Shown: piece by piece, positions 17,723-26,425 of the stretch | How the letters are laid out: each line of letters opens with the position of its first letter | Numbering within the stretch: position 1 is the first letter of the stretch | DNA from: Shewanella atlantica | GTDB taxonomy: Bacteria > Pseudomonadota > Gammaproteobacteria > Enterobacterales > Shewanellaceae | NCBI RefSeq assembly: GCF_003966265.1 | Contig: NZ_RXNV01000001.1 | Coordinates: 930,001 to 994,000, forward strand | DNA length: 64,000 bases | Direction: 5' to 3' | The notes under the pieces: model-generated | What the model saw: the letters and a program-made list of their open reading frames with translations, nothing else | Databases searched by the model: none | Told to the model about the DNA's origin: nothing | Program-made: the position numbers and the translations under genes

Positions 17723-20044
17723 CTAGTGAGCACCTCCCGCATGCATTACGTCGATACCATACTGCTTACCTTCGCCATGACAGGTTGAGCAAGATTCGAC
17801 TGGTAAATCAGCAGTACTACCTTCATCTCCCTCAACATAAGCACCGTTGCTCTTGAAGTGAGCTAGTGCAGCAGGTCCAGAGTGAGCGTGGCAAGTACGG
17901 CAAGCTTCTGCGACAGGTGAGATAAACCCTGTATCACTAATTTGGATAGAACGTTTACCTGAAGTCAGACCACCGTCTGCGCCAAAGAGCTCTGCACCAT
18001 CTTTATGACACTCACTACAGTTAGTTTGTACTGCTGGATAACCGTGTAGTTCTCCATCTGCATCACGATAGACTAATGGTGTACCATCCCAATTACCACT
18101 GTGGAATCGATGTGCAACCGTCACTAAGTCACGGTTAGCATAAGTTAACCCCTCAACAGCTTCCCAAATAGCCTCACCATCGGCATCGACTTCATCAGTT
18201 TTGAACGTAACACTTGGATGATATGAAGGTCGTGAACCCAAGTTTTCACTATGGCAAGCCATACACTGAGTAAACTCGGTAGCACCATGCGTTCCTTTAA
18301 CGTGAGTTAAATTTCCATGACATGTATTACACTTAGCTTCACTGATAGTCGTTCTATCCGGGTCAGCAATGCGCGCAGCAACCTCTACCGCTCCAGAGTC
18401 TGAAAGATTGAAGTATTTAACTGGTGCACTGTTAGCAACAGCGAGTTCATTAACGTCTCCGTCTTCATCCAGAGTACATTTAACAATCATTTCGTCTTCT
18501 GAACATAATTGAACTTCCGCAGTCGCATAGATAGGGCCAACTAAATCTACTGTGTCAAATTCAGTCTTATTAACCAGCATACCTGCCGTCATGACACCGC
18601 CAGTAAATGGCATTTTGAAGCTACCTGCGGCGCCATAACCATGGGCAACTGCACCTGTATCAGGGTTTAGACGACCGATTAAGAAGCCACGACCAGAATT
18701 TGTCATATAGTCTGTAATCGCTGCGTAAGTTGCTGCATCTACAGGTACACCATTCATGGTGACTTGAGAGGTAACGGTCAAATAGCTCATATCTAGTGTT
18801 GCCGAAGCTTCAACCACAGCGGATTGGATTTCAATCACGAATTTTTCAGCGACTTTATCTCTACCACCCACACTATGAGCAATCACAGGACTCAAGCTAC
18901 CAGCCCCGTGACAACCGGAACATGCTGCGTCGCTTCCAGGAACGATACCGCGATGGTTTTCACCGGTGGTGAAATCAACGTCCATATGACAGCCCTGACA
19001 TGCTTCGGCGTAAACATTATCATTCCAGCCCGATGCGCCATCGTGACAAGTCATACATTCATTAAGCTCTGCAGGAAAAGCTATTTCACCAAACTCGTCT
19101 AACGCCTCACCTGTTAGCTCATCGGCTAGGTGGTGACCGGCATGAATAGTATGGATCATCGCATTGAAGTTAGCGTTAAAGCCTTTTTCCGGATCGTCCT
19201 GTCCACCAGCGTACGCCGGGTTATGACAGGTGATACAGTTTTCAACTTTTTGATAGTTGTGGTGAGCACCGATATTGGCGATACGAACATCACCTTCTCC
19301 ATAGCCTTCCATCTTAGTGTGACATTTGATGCAGGCAGCGTTGGAAACGATATCCTTTGTTGAAACAGCGAGTTCTCCGGTGGATGGGTTAAAGTCCAGA
19401 GGCGTAGAGAGTAACTTATCTGAGATCCCTTCGCCTTGACTGTCGACCACATTATATGAGCGGATCATGACCCGATAGAGAGTATTTGGATCGCCATCTG
19501 CCAATACGACAGGTGCATTACCGTCATGCACCCATGAGCCAGTATAAGTACCTGGGTTTTCAGCGTCTTCAACTAAGGTACATGCATCCACTTCTGCACC
19601 ACCACGAGCCGTGGCCTTACCTGTTGGTGTACAGTACATGCTTGAGCCAAATTCATTGGTTAGGGCATTGTTGGCCCACAGCATGGGGGCACCGGTATCA
19701 GTGGTATTAACGGTCTGATTCGTCACGTATAGTGCAACTTTATCTAACCCTACAAAAGGTACAGCTTCACCTTTAGTGTTTTTACCGGTAACGGTGAATT
19801 TGAGTGAGAAATCTTCAGTTCCAACAACAACGATATCGGCTGGCGCTAAGGTCAGTACAAAATCAGCTGCTGAGTTTACAGTGTTAGTAAATGAGCCTGC
19901 TGGTAACCCCGGAGTACCGGGTGTTCCCGGTGTTCCAGGCTCTCCCGGAGCACCATCTTTACCATCATCGCCATCACACGCTGTCAGGCCAATGACACCA
20001 ATCAGTGCCATGGCCATTAAGGATCTATTATATTTTTTCATCAT
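17723..20044 (-). CDS. Outer-membrane decaheme c-type cytochrome, OmcA/MtrC family
   Basis: The 773-residue lipoprotein has a signal peptide ending in a lipobox with Cys23 (LTAC). A collagen-like Gly-X-X stretch follows at residues 25-50. Ten CXXCH haem-binding motifs can be counted in two groups of five, the first from residue 238 to about 375 and the second from about 585 to 755. They are separated and preceded by beta-rich segments, the four-domain layout of MtrC/OmcA. Such proteins sit on the cell surface and pass respiratory electrons to extracellular minerals, flavins or other acceptors. No mtrA/mtrB-like partner is adjacent, so it must use a porin-cytochrome conduit encoded elsewhere. 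The LysR gene upstream and paired repeats at 20150-20192 suggest dedicated control. The start is at one of two adjacent ATGs after AGGGACTG. Confidence 0.95.
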   Translation of the reverse strand: MMKKYNRSLMAMALIGVIGLTACDGDDGKDGAPGEPGTPGTPGTPGLPAGSFTNTVNSAADFVLTLAPADIVVVGTEDFSLKFTVTGKNTKGEAVPFVGLDKVALYVTNQTVNTTDTGAPMLWANNALTNEFGSSMYCTPTGKATARGGAEVDACTLVEDAENPGTYTGSWVHDGNAPVVLADGDPNTLYRVMIRSYNVVDSQGEGISDKLLSTPLDFNPSTGELAVSTKDIVSNAACIKCHTKMEGYGEGDVRIANIGAHHNYQKVENCITCHNPAYAGGQDDPEKGFNANFNAMIHTIHAGHHLADELTGEALDEFGEIAFPAELNECMTCHDGASGWNDNVYAEACQGCHMDVDFTTGENHRGIVPGSDAACSGCHGAGSLSPVIAHSVGGRDKVAEKFVIEIQSAVVEASATLDMSYLTVTSQVTMNGVPVDAATYAAITDYMTNSGRGFLIGRLNPDTGAVAHGYGAAGSFKMPFTGGVMTAGMLVNKTEFDTVDLVGPIYATAEVQLCSEDEMIVKCTLDEDGDVNELAVANSAPVKYFNLSDSGAVEVAARIADPDRTTISEAKCNTCHGNLTHVKGTHGATEFTQCMACHSENLGSRPSYHPSVTFKTDEVDADGEAIWEAVEGLTYANRDLVTVAHRFHSGNWDGTPLVYRDADGELHGYPAVQTNCSECHKDGAELFGADGGLTSGKRSIQISDTGFISPVAEACRTCHAHSGPAALAHFKSNGAYVEGDEGSTADLPVESCSTCHGEGKQYGIDVMHAGGAH

Positions 20045-20149
20045 CAGTCCCTATATGAGTTTTTTCCTGCTATCGCAGTAGATCAAATATAAAAGAACCA
20101 GAACAGAATGTTGTAATTAGGTGATCAACTTGTGATTAATAATTGAAGA

Positions 20150-20192
20150 TTCAGATATCGTAATTTCAATATCTGAAAAACGTAATTTCGAT
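20150..20192. promoter_or_regulatory. Candidate operator upstream of the decaheme cytochrome
   Basis: A perfect 9-bp inverted repeat TTCAGATAT (20150-20158) / ATATCTGAA (20169-20177) is interleaved with a direct repeat CGTAATTTCAAT (20159-20170) and CGTAATTTCGAT (20181-20192), 22 bp apart, or about two helical turns. It lies in the 172-bp gap between the LysR gene and the cytochrome start, where a LysR-type regulator would bind. Confidence 0.55.
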
Positions 20193-20216
20193 AAGTAGAA
20201 TTGAATTAAGAAATCC

Positions 20217-21179
20217 TTACGATCTCAATAACCCCTTAATAATATTGATTATCATTTCACGATTTTCAGCAGTATAGCGGCGATGGGAAGCTGGTTTTTC
20301 TATTAAATAGTATTGTGGAGACAGCATATTCCCATGAAGTTTCTTCACCTCGACTTCGGGCAACTGCTCTACACGGATCCCCGGCATGTTCTTACAAATT
20401 TCAGCTTCTACCGCAGGAGCAAAAGCCAGGCTCCCCATGGTCAATAAGTTGCTGTACCACTGCTCCTTACCTTTGACCTTCTCAGCACTAATAAGCTCTA
20501 TTCCAGACTGACGGCTATAGACCTCCAGGGGGTCCACCTTGTCATTGAATCCTTTCCCCTCAAGATAGAGAAAAGGGTGCTTACAGATTTCATCTAAGGT
20601 CAGGTGAGGAAGGCTCTCCCAAATGGGATGTCTGGTATTTCCCGCCAGGTAAACCGAGTCTAAGGTACCTAAGTGTTCAAAATTGAGATCGAGATGATGA
20701 GAGGTATCGAAGGCTAACCCTAAGTCCAGCCCTCCGCTGTGGATCAACTCGGCAGAGTCATCTTTCCAAGGGTGGAGGCGAATCTTGCCTATAGTTTTAA
20801 GAGAGTCATTATTACATAAAACAAGAGAGAGACTCGCCATGATGCCCGGCGTCACTGCGATATTGAGGATCGGCGCAGCGTCGTAATGACTGACTTCAAA
20901 CGCCACTTGTTCGATTTTAGCCACCGAGTCGCAAAACCGACAGATGGGCTCATACAGGTGCTCGGCTAACGGGGTTGGTTTCAACCCCAACTGACGACGA
21001 TAAAATAGCTCATCATCAAACGTTGTCCGTAACATTGTCAGGCAGCGGCTGATTTTAGGTGCCGAGACATTCAGCTCTTTTGCAGCCGAATTAGCATGAC
21101 CGGTTTGAAAAATAATTTTAAATACCAATAAACAAAATACATCGAGTTCACTGATTTTCTTGATTGCATGATTAGTCAT
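20217..21179 (-). CDS. LysR-family transcriptional regulator
   Basis: The 320-residue product has an N-terminal winged helix-turn-helix (about residues 10-70: 'FKIIFQTGHANSAAKELNVSAPKISRCLTMLR', then 'DELFYRRQLGLKPTPLAEHL'). A substrate-binding-like effector domain follows from about 100 to 305. It lies immediately upstream of, and on the same strand as, the decaheme cytochrome, with a repeat-rich 172-bp gap. Control of that cytochrome is the simplest inference. The recognition helix and spacing are standard for the family. The effector is unknown. Confidence 0.85.
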   Translation of the reverse strand: MTNHAIKKISELDVFCLLVFKIIFQTGHANSAAKELNVSAPKISRCLTMLRTTFDDELFYRRQLGLKPTPLAEHLYEPICRFCDSVAKIEQVAFEVSHYDAAPILNIAVTPGIMASLSLVLCNNDSLKTIGKIRLHPWKDDSAELIHSGGLDLGLAFDTSHHLDLNFEHLGTLDSVYLAGNTRHPIWESLPHLTLDEICKHPFLYLEGKGFNDKVDPLEVYSRQSGIELISAEKVKGKEQWYSNLLTMGSLAFAPAVEAEICKNMPGIRVEQLPEVEVKKLHGNMLSPQYYLIEKPASHRRYTAENREMIINIIKGLLRS

Positions 21180-21288
21180 TTTTTATTGAATTTATCTATT
21201 CATGCTGATAGGTATAGCACATCGGATATGTTAATTGAATGATCTAGATTAATTGAACCTTAAATCATCTCTTTGACTTTATTAGAAA

Positions 21289-21990
21289 CTACAACGCTAT
21301 TTCATCTATAGTGAGCGCCCTGCTTTGCCCGGATTTCAAGCCGTCATCGAGCACTATATTTCCTACTGAAATTCGATGTAATCCTATGACAGGGTTGCGA
21401 AAACGGCCGAACATGCGCTTAATCTGGTGGTAGCGTCCCTCATAAAGAGTCACCAATGCCGTATAACTATCGACAATTTCGAGCTCTGCCGGCAAGGTGG
21501 TAATATCTTCAAACTCAAAATACATACCTTGAGCAAACCCGGAAATATAGTCGGGAGTCAGAGGGTTCTGCAAATGAACACGATAAAGTTTACCTACCTT
21601 ATGCTCAGGATCCATTAACCGCTTCGACCAACGCCCATCGTTAGTGAGTAAAAGCAGACCTGAAGTATTGAGATCCAACCTACCCACGATATGCAGGCTC
21701 TCCTTATCATCTCTGTCCAAGAGGTCTATCACTGTCTTATGTTTATCGTCTATCGTCGCACTCACTACTCCAACGGGCTTATGCAACATGATATAACTGG
21801 CTTTGTTCGCTTGTAACACTTTGTCATCCAGACAAATATGAGAAAATTCATCCACGACTTGGTCGATATCACGGGCAAGCTCACCATCGACTCTAACGCG
21901 ACCTTTGGCCAACATAAGCCGAACATGTTTACGGTTAATACCTGTATTGACGCTGATAAACCGGTCTAATCTGGCGCGCTTCGATTCCAT
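21289..21990 (-). CDS. rsuA: rRNA pseudouridine synthase, RsuA/RluB/E/F family
   Basis: The 233-residue enzyme converts uridine to pseudouridine in rRNA. It has an N-terminal S4 RNA-binding domain (about residues 5-45, 'RLDRFISVNTGINRKHVRLMLAKGRVRVDG'). A catalytic domain follows with the invariant aspartate in GRLDLNTSGLLLLTNDG near residue 105. The length (E. coli RsuA has 231 residues) and S4 domain favour RsuA, which modifies 16S position 516. RluE/RluF-type paralogues cannot be excluded. The stop of the neighbouring regulator lies 13 bp upstream, so they may be co-transcribed. Confidence 0.85.
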   Translation of the reverse strand: MESKRARLDRFISVNTGINRKHVRLMLAKGRVRVDGELARDIDQVVDEFSHICLDDKVLQANKASYIMLHKPVGVVSATIDDKHKTVIDLLDRDDKESLHIVGRLDLNTSGLLLLTNDGRWSKRLMDPEHKVGKLYRVHLQNPLTPDYISGFAQGMYFEFEDITTLPAELEIVDSYTALVTLYEGRYHQIKRMFGRFRNPVIGLHRISVGNIVLDDGLKSGQSRALTIDEIAL

Positions 21991-22003
21991 CTCTTTTTTA
22001 CCA

Positions 22004-22624
22004 CTAGTTAATCGGTGTTATCCGGTAAGCACAACGACGTGCGCCCTCGATAATATGCTCTTCACGGCTAACTTCTGCCTCCTCCTTTAACAGGGTTTGA
22101 AACAGATTTAACTCCGAGCGACAGAAGTTAAGGCACTTACTCGCCGCGGCGCAGATAGGACAATGATTTTCCAATAGCCAAAAGTCACTTCCCGCTTCGT
22201 TAACCGTTGCCATATAGCCCTCAATCGATCTCAATTCGGCCAATGCTCGGAGCTTAGACTTAAGCGTATCTTCACCGGCTAACCTCTGCTGGTAGAGCTC
22301 GAGGGAGCTTTGCTCTCGGTGCAAAATAAGCTTATCCAATCCACTATCGCCAAATACCGTGATAACAGAATCGATCAGTTGAACTGAGAGCTCTTCGTGG
22401 CGATCGGAAAAGTGGCTGTTGCTTTTTGGCGTTAGAGACCAGTACCTGGTAGGACGTCCCCGGGGGGCTTTTTTATCCTCGAAGCAGATATCCCCTTCCT
22501 CCTCCAAGGCTTGCATATGCTGACGCACTCCCATTGTCGTGAGAGACAACTCAGTGGCAAGCACCTTAGCGGTAAGCGGACCTTGAGTCTTAAGTAGCTG
22601 AATGATCTTTTCACTGGTTTTCAT
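22004..22624 (-). CDS. Winged-helix regulator with C-terminal cysteine cluster (SufR-like)
   Basis: The 206-residue product has an ArsR/DeoR-like winged helix at residues 1-75 (EKIIQLLKTQGPLTAKVLATELSLTTMGVRQH). Near residues 150-165 a cysteine cluster CPICAAASKCLNFC follows an ENH triplet (C-x2-C-x5-C-x3-C). SufR-type and related repressors use such cysteines to hold an iron-sulphur cluster, so redox or iron sensing is likely. I chose the ATG at 22622-22624, preceded by AGGAG. An upstream GTG six codons earlier overlaps that ribosome binding site. It is divergent from an FMN reductase gene, with two AGTAAA-type inverted repeats between them. Confidence 0.82.
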   Translation of the reverse strand: MKTSEKIIQLLKTQGPLTAKVLATELSLTTMGVRQHMQALEEEGDICFEDKKAPRGRPTRYWSLTPKSNSHFSDRHEELSVQLIDSVITVFGDSGLDKLILHREQSSLELYQQRLAGEDTLKSKLRALAELRSIEGYMATVNEAGSDFWLLENHCPICAAASKCLNFCRSELNLFQTLLKEEAEVSREEHIIEGARRCAYRITPIN

Positions 22625-22666
22625 AACATCTCCTCTCTGCACCCTATTATTACCGATCCAGATCTT

Positions 22667-22688
22667 AAGTAAACTTTTTAATTTACTT
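22667..22688. promoter_or_regulatory. Candidate operator 1 in the divergent intergenic region
   Basis: Inverted repeat AAGTAAA (22667-22673) / TTTACTT (22682-22688) with an 8-nt spacer, located between the cysteine-cluster regulator and the FMN reductase gene. Confidence 0.5.
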
Positions 22689-22755
22689 TTTAGTGAATAT
22701 CCTCTGTAGCCCCTTTACAAAGTTTAATAAAGCATCTACCTTATAAAACAATTAG

Positions 22756-22775
22756 TAAATAAAAAGGTTTATTTA
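22756..22775. promoter_or_regulatory. Candidate operator 2, abutting the FMN reductase start
   Basis: A perfect 8-bp inverted repeat TAAATAAA (22756-22763) / TTTATTTA (22768-22775) ends one base before the ATG at 22777. The left half is preceded by AG, giving AGTAAAT, similar to operator 1. It includes the AAAGG that would act as ribosome binding site, so a bound repressor could block both steps. Confidence 0.5.
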
Positions 22776-22776
22776 A

Positions 22777-23445
22777 ATGAGGTTACTTATTGTCAGTGGC
22801 AGCCAAAGAGCTCAGTCACAGAGCGCTAAAGTTGCGAAATATATGAGTTCGGTAGCGACAGGTTATTCAGAGGTCAGTCATATAGAGCTGTGTCGTTTCG
22901 ACCTACCATTTTGGGACGGTGAGCCCGAGAGTAAATCCGGAGAGGGAAATCCATGGGCCATGATAAGTTATAAGGTTCGTCGAGCCGATGCACTGATCCT
23001 AATCACTCCGGAATGGGGTGGGATGGCCTCTCCACTTCTGAAAAACTTCCTATTGATGTGCAATAACCAGGATACCGCCCATAAGCCAGCCCTGTTGGTT
23101 TCGGTCGTCAGTGGGATCAGCGGTGCCTACCCGATTGCAGAGCTTAGAATGAACGCACTTAAGAACAACAAACTGGTTGCGCTACCGGACCATCTGATTA
23201 TTCGAAACGTGACAGAAGTCCTCAATACTCCCCCCCTTCTCGCTAGTTCCTCCCTCGATGCTGAGCTGGATATTGAGTGTGAACTTGGACGTGAATTTGA
23301 GTCTGAACGTGAAATTGATTTAAGGGCACGCATCGATTACAGCTTACACATGCTGCATCAATACAGCGGCGCCTTGGTTGGGATCCGTGAGAGACATGAG
23401 TCAACTCCCTACCCTAAGCAACAGGAATATTGCTACGGCATGTAG
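22777..23445 (+). CDS. NADPH-dependent FMN reductase family protein
   Basis: The 222-residue flavodoxin-like protein has the phosphate-binding loop GSQRAQSQSAKVA at residues 8-20. It also has the family motif 'TPEWGGMASPLLKNFL' near residue 78, which binds the flavin ring. Members reduce FMN, quinones or azo compounds. It is the first gene of a run with two VOC proteins (22-bp and 32-bp gaps) and is divergent from the cysteine-cluster regulator, suggesting redox or electrophile stress response. The C-terminal ~50 residues, rich in Glu/Arg, go beyond the usual domain. Confidence 0.85.
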   Translation: MRLLIVSGSQRAQSQSAKVAKYMSSVATGYSEVSHIELCRFDLPFWDGEPESKSGEGNPWAMISYKVRRADALILITPEWGGMASPLLKNFLLMCNNQDTAHKPALLVSVVSGISGAYPIAELRMNALKNNKLVALPDHLIIRNVTEVLNTPPLLASSSLDAELDIECELGREFESEREIDLRARIDYSLHMLHQYSGALVGIRERHESTPYPKQQEYCYGM

Positions 23446-23466
23446 TTTTAGAAAGAGGTCAGAAGC

Positions 23467-23853
23467 ATGAGGATGAATCAAATCACTTTTCCGGTATATG
23501 AGATGAAAGCTGCAGTCGACTTTTACCAAAAGATGGGCTTCGAATTGATTGTCGATACCCCCCATTATGCAAGGTTTCACTGCCTGGATGGCGATGCCAG
23601 TTTTTCGCTCTCTTTACAGGAAAAAAGCGAGAAGAATACCAGCACGATATACTTCGAGCATGAACGACTCGATGAGCTGGTTCTGCAATTAATCGAACGC
23701 GGTTTCGTATTCGACCAGATGCCAACCGACCAGACATACCTCTGGCGAGAGGCCATACTTCATGATCCCAGTGGAAACCAAATTAAACTTTTTTGGGCCG
23801 GAAAAAACCGTTTAGACCCGCCCTGGCGAGTAAAAAAGCAGGATCAATTTTAG
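23467..23853 (+). CDS. VOC-superfamily (glyoxalase/bleomycin-resistance fold) protein
   Basis: The 128-residue single-domain VOC protein opens with 'ITFPVYEMKAAVDFYQKMGFELIVDTPHYARF' and closes with 'LHDPSGNQIKLFWAGKNRLDPPW', the classic betaalpha-beta-beta-beta pattern. Glu/His metal ligand positions are only partly kept, so activity is uncertain. It lies 21 bp after the FMN reductase gene and ahead of a second VOC gene, likely one transcript. Confidence 0.83.
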   Translation: MRMNQITFPVYEMKAAVDFYQKMGFELIVDTPHYARFHCLDGDASFSLSLQEKSEKNTSTIYFEHERLDELVLQLIERGFVFDQMPTDQTYLWREAILHDPSGNQIKLFWAGKNRLDPPWRVKKQDQF

Positions 23854-23885
23854 AAGTTCAAGCTACAAACAACGAGGAGCAAATC

Positions 23886-24305
23886 ATGATACATCTCGAG
23901 CACGTAAACTTAGTCGTTGAAGATATCCCTAAAACACTGCACTTTTATCAAACGGTATTCCCACACTGGAAGGTTCGGGGAGGCGGCGTGGGAAACTGGC
24001 ATGGTAAACCCAGAGACTGGGTCCATTTCGGTGACGACTACCAATACTTAACCTTTAACAATGATGGAGTCGGTGAAAACCGAGATCTAACGGGTCATCA
24101 AATTGGGCTGGCTCATTTCGCATTTGTCACCGATGATCTGGATGCAATCATCGAACGACTGGATAAGGCTGGATACCCGGTTGATAAAGAGGGTGCTGAA
24201 GATGATTTCAGGCGTAATGTTTACTACATAGACCCAAATGGCTTTGAAGTGGAGTTTGTAGAGTACCTGAGCGATATCCCGTCTGAACGAAACAGATACG
24301 ATTAA
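23886..24305 (+). CDS. VOC-superfamily protein, second member
   Basis: The 139-residue product starts at the ATG at 23886, six bases after GAGGAG. A longer frame from 23793 overlaps the preceding gene and lacks such a site. It carries 'LEHVNLVVEDIPKTLHFYQTVFPHWKVRG' at the N-terminus and 'YYIDPNGFEVEFVEY' at the C-terminus. The His near residue 5 and the Glu in EVEFVE are plausible metal ligands. It is probably the last gene of the FMN reductase transcript. Confidence 0.85.
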   Translation: MIHLEHVNLVVEDIPKTLHFYQTVFPHWKVRGGGVGNWHGKPRDWVHFGDDYQYLTFNNDGVGENRDLTGHQIGLAHFAFVTDDLDAIIERLDKAGYPVDKEGAEDDFRRNVYYIDPNGFEVEFVEYLSDIPSERNRYD

Positions 24306-24487
24306 CAAAGCGATATAGGATAGGAAGATAGAGAAATAGCATTGAGCCTGATCGACTCAACTTTTCTCATAAACAAAACTGAATATGAAAACCACATGCT
24401 CTAAACAAGAGTGTCGCTTGCACTTATCAATGGGGCGCTCCATAGATAAAGCAGCAGATATTATTCAAATAAGAACGATGAACGAGG

Positions 24488-24736
24488 CTAGCCCAACCAG
24501 ATGACCAGAGTAAGCAAAATGAGATAGAAAAAGAACCCGGTGATATATACAGAAAAGAAATCATTCTTCGCCAGACGCTTTTCACTATTGAAGACAACCG
24601 GGAGATAGAGCGGCTTTTGTATGCGACCAAAAGAGATCACGCCTAACACCACAGCTCCTGTGGTGTAGAGGAGGAATGAGAGTAAAAACTCCCAGAAAAA
24701 CCAGAAAAAAAGTTCAGCTATGCTTCCTAACAACAT
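24488..24736 (-). CDS. Small membrane protein, unknown function
   Basis: The 82-residue product has three hydrophobic stretches (about residues 5-22, 25-37 and 62-81), hence two or three membrane helices. The ATG follows GAGAAGGC, a strong ribosome binding site, which supports it as real. I recognise no family. It is convergent with the VOC genes. Confidence 0.65.
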   Translation of the reverse strand: MLLGSIAELFFWFFWEFLLSFLLYTTGAVVLGVISFGRIQKPLYLPVVFNSEKRLAKNDFFSVYITGFFFYLILLTLVIWLG

Positions 24737-25238
24737 GCCTTCTCCTTAATCATCATCTCATTCAACCAACCAGGTTTTATCTCAAGATTGACACAGTACC
24801 ACTCTAACCACCCGAAGTGTAAATGTCATGTTAACCTTTGTTAACTGCAGGTTTAATGTTCTACTTGTCACATTTTAAGTCTGGCTGAACAATAATCTTA
24901 ATTAATACAAGGCGAACACGGGGCGATACAGGCAAGCCTGTAGAATCAAGGCGCAGAAGATTTCGCATTAACGGTTGATATAGGGAGTCCAGAGAGTCGA
25001 GCGGGTGATAAAAATGATCATTCATCAAGTCGAAGCTGACTGGGGAGGCAGTACAGCCGATAATCGCCCGGAGAAATGCCAACAGCCCAAGCAACTTTCT
25101 AACGCTTAACTCTGTCTGATACTAACCGGTATAAAGAAGCTAACAAGCTTTCGGCCTGAATATTCGCTTGCTCAAGCCCTTAATGTCTCTATTGTCTCAT
25201 TAAGAGCACTGAGTATGATGACCAGGCAGGAATAACAG
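24737..25238. other. Intergenic region with possible decayed or repeated sequence
   Basis: A 502-bp spacer. A minus-strand frame of 77 codons (24861-25094) lacks a ribosome binding site and reads as low-hydrophobicity, unassigned peptide. I suspect a decayed or dispersed sequence rather than a gene. GTTAAC occurs twice, ten bases apart (24830-24835, 24840-24845). I see no terminator or RNA. Confidence 0.4.
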
Positions 25239-25577
25239 TCATCGACTTTTCTTTACTTCAAGGTCATTGACTAACGGGGAATCCTTGTGAGCAAAGAAGC
25301 GGATCTCAAACTCTGTATCATCCGTTAATGGCTCGACCCGGTGCCAATACTCAGGGTGAGATATTGCCGTTTCATCGGCCTTTACCAGCACTATCTTTTC
25401 CGGCTCCCCAAGCCTATCTGCGTAACCATAAAACTTTAACTCTCCACTAAGTACATGGAGCTGACCATAGACACCTATTTTTGTATAGTGAGGTTCCAGC
25501 AATACCTTAGGCACACTTTTTCTGGTAAATACACAGGTCGATTGGTAGTTAATATAGCCCTTGGGAACGAATGACAT
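25239..25577 (-). CDS. DUF1971 / YeaR-like small cupin-fold protein
   Basis: The 112-residue product matches the DUF1971 family (E. coli YeaR, TehB N-terminal relative). Its pattern is 'ARTKSVP.VLL..HYTKIGVYGQLHVLSGELKFYG' early and 'ISHPEYWHRVEPLTDDTEFEIRFF' late. In enterics yeaR is induced by nitrate and nitric oxide. Whether this one is cannot be seen from the sequence. It stands alone. Confidence 0.83.
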   Translation of the reverse strand: MSFVPKGYINYQSTCVFTRKSVPKVLLEPHYTKIGVYGQLHVLSGELKFYGYADRLGEPEKIVLVKADETAISHPEYWHRVEPLTDDTEFEIRFFAHKDSPLVNDLEVKKSR

Positions 25578-25700
25578 CTCTATACCTTAACGAATTGCCT
25601 ATCATCATTTGATTATAGGTTCCCCATTATAAAAATTACTAGATTTGAAATGAGATAGGTTAAGGTTAAACTAAGGTCAAACTCCACCAAGCCGATACCA

Positions 25701-26171
25701 ATGAACTCTCCTTTTAGTTTCACCAGTCGCTATATTCTTGATAAAACACATTTCAGTGAATGCTTCGATGAGTCGGTAACTATCGATAAATCCCCCAGAG
25801 CTTACTACAAGGCGATTGGATTTATTTTAGTAGGTACGGCGTTATTGCTCACAGGCACGAATGCCTATGCTTCTCTCTTTCTTGTCGGCCTGGGCGCTTT
25901 AGAAGCCTTAAGTGTTAAATTTAAGAAAACCTGGTGGTTATGGCGGCAGATGATGAGCAAGGCTGCGAGCAATGAAGTAAAACTCACTATAGATGAACAA
26001 GGAATTAGCAGCGAATCAATCTATGTTAACAGCTCTATTTTATGGTCTGAGATCACCGAGTTAACTGTGACAAACAGAGGTTTTCTAATCAAAAACTCGA
26101 AAGGTATGAACTATATCTCTAAACGTTCTCTGGATGCTGCGGCCATCGAATTTATTAAGAGCAAGGCATAA
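25701..26171 (+). CDS. YcxB-like membrane protein
   Basis: The 156-residue product has two adjacent membrane helices (about residues 37-70). They are followed by a small soluble domain with 'EVKLTIDEQGISSES...SSILWSEITELTVTNRGFLIK', the pattern of the YcxB-type C-terminal domain that folds like a PH domain. No biochemical role is established. The start ATG at 25701 has only a weak ribosome binding site. Confidence 0.7.
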   Translation: MNSPFSFTSRYILDKTHFSECFDESVTIDKSPRAYYKAIGFILVGTALLLTGTNAYASLFLVGLGALEALSVKFKKTWWLWRQMMSKAASNEVKLTIDEQGISSESIYVNSSILWSEITELTVTNRGFLIKNSKGMNYISKRSLDAAAIEFIKSKA

Positions 26172-26425
26172 TACCAGTCTCATTAATATAGGTCATCACG
26201 CTCTCAGCCTCCCCTCTCCATTATTCATCTCATTAATACAGGGCTTGCCTCTCGACAGGCCCGAGTACTCATTCAAAACCAAATAAAAAAAACCATAAAA
26301 ACAGCCTGTTAAAAAAGTAGACGATTAAGCACTATAAAAGGGTAATCTTAGTCAAAATCATTCTTATTTGGCCCACTTCTTTTGCTGATGTTTCGTCTAC
26401 AGTTTACCAAGGGTTCCTAAATCAG
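26172..26425. other. Intergenic spacer with repeated TCTCATTAATA
   Basis: A 254-bp spacer. The phrase TCTCATTAATA occurs at two places roughly 45 bp apart (near 26182 and 26227). Otherwise it is AT-rich and likely holds the promoter of the universal stress gene. No terminator stem was seen. Confidence 0.4.
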
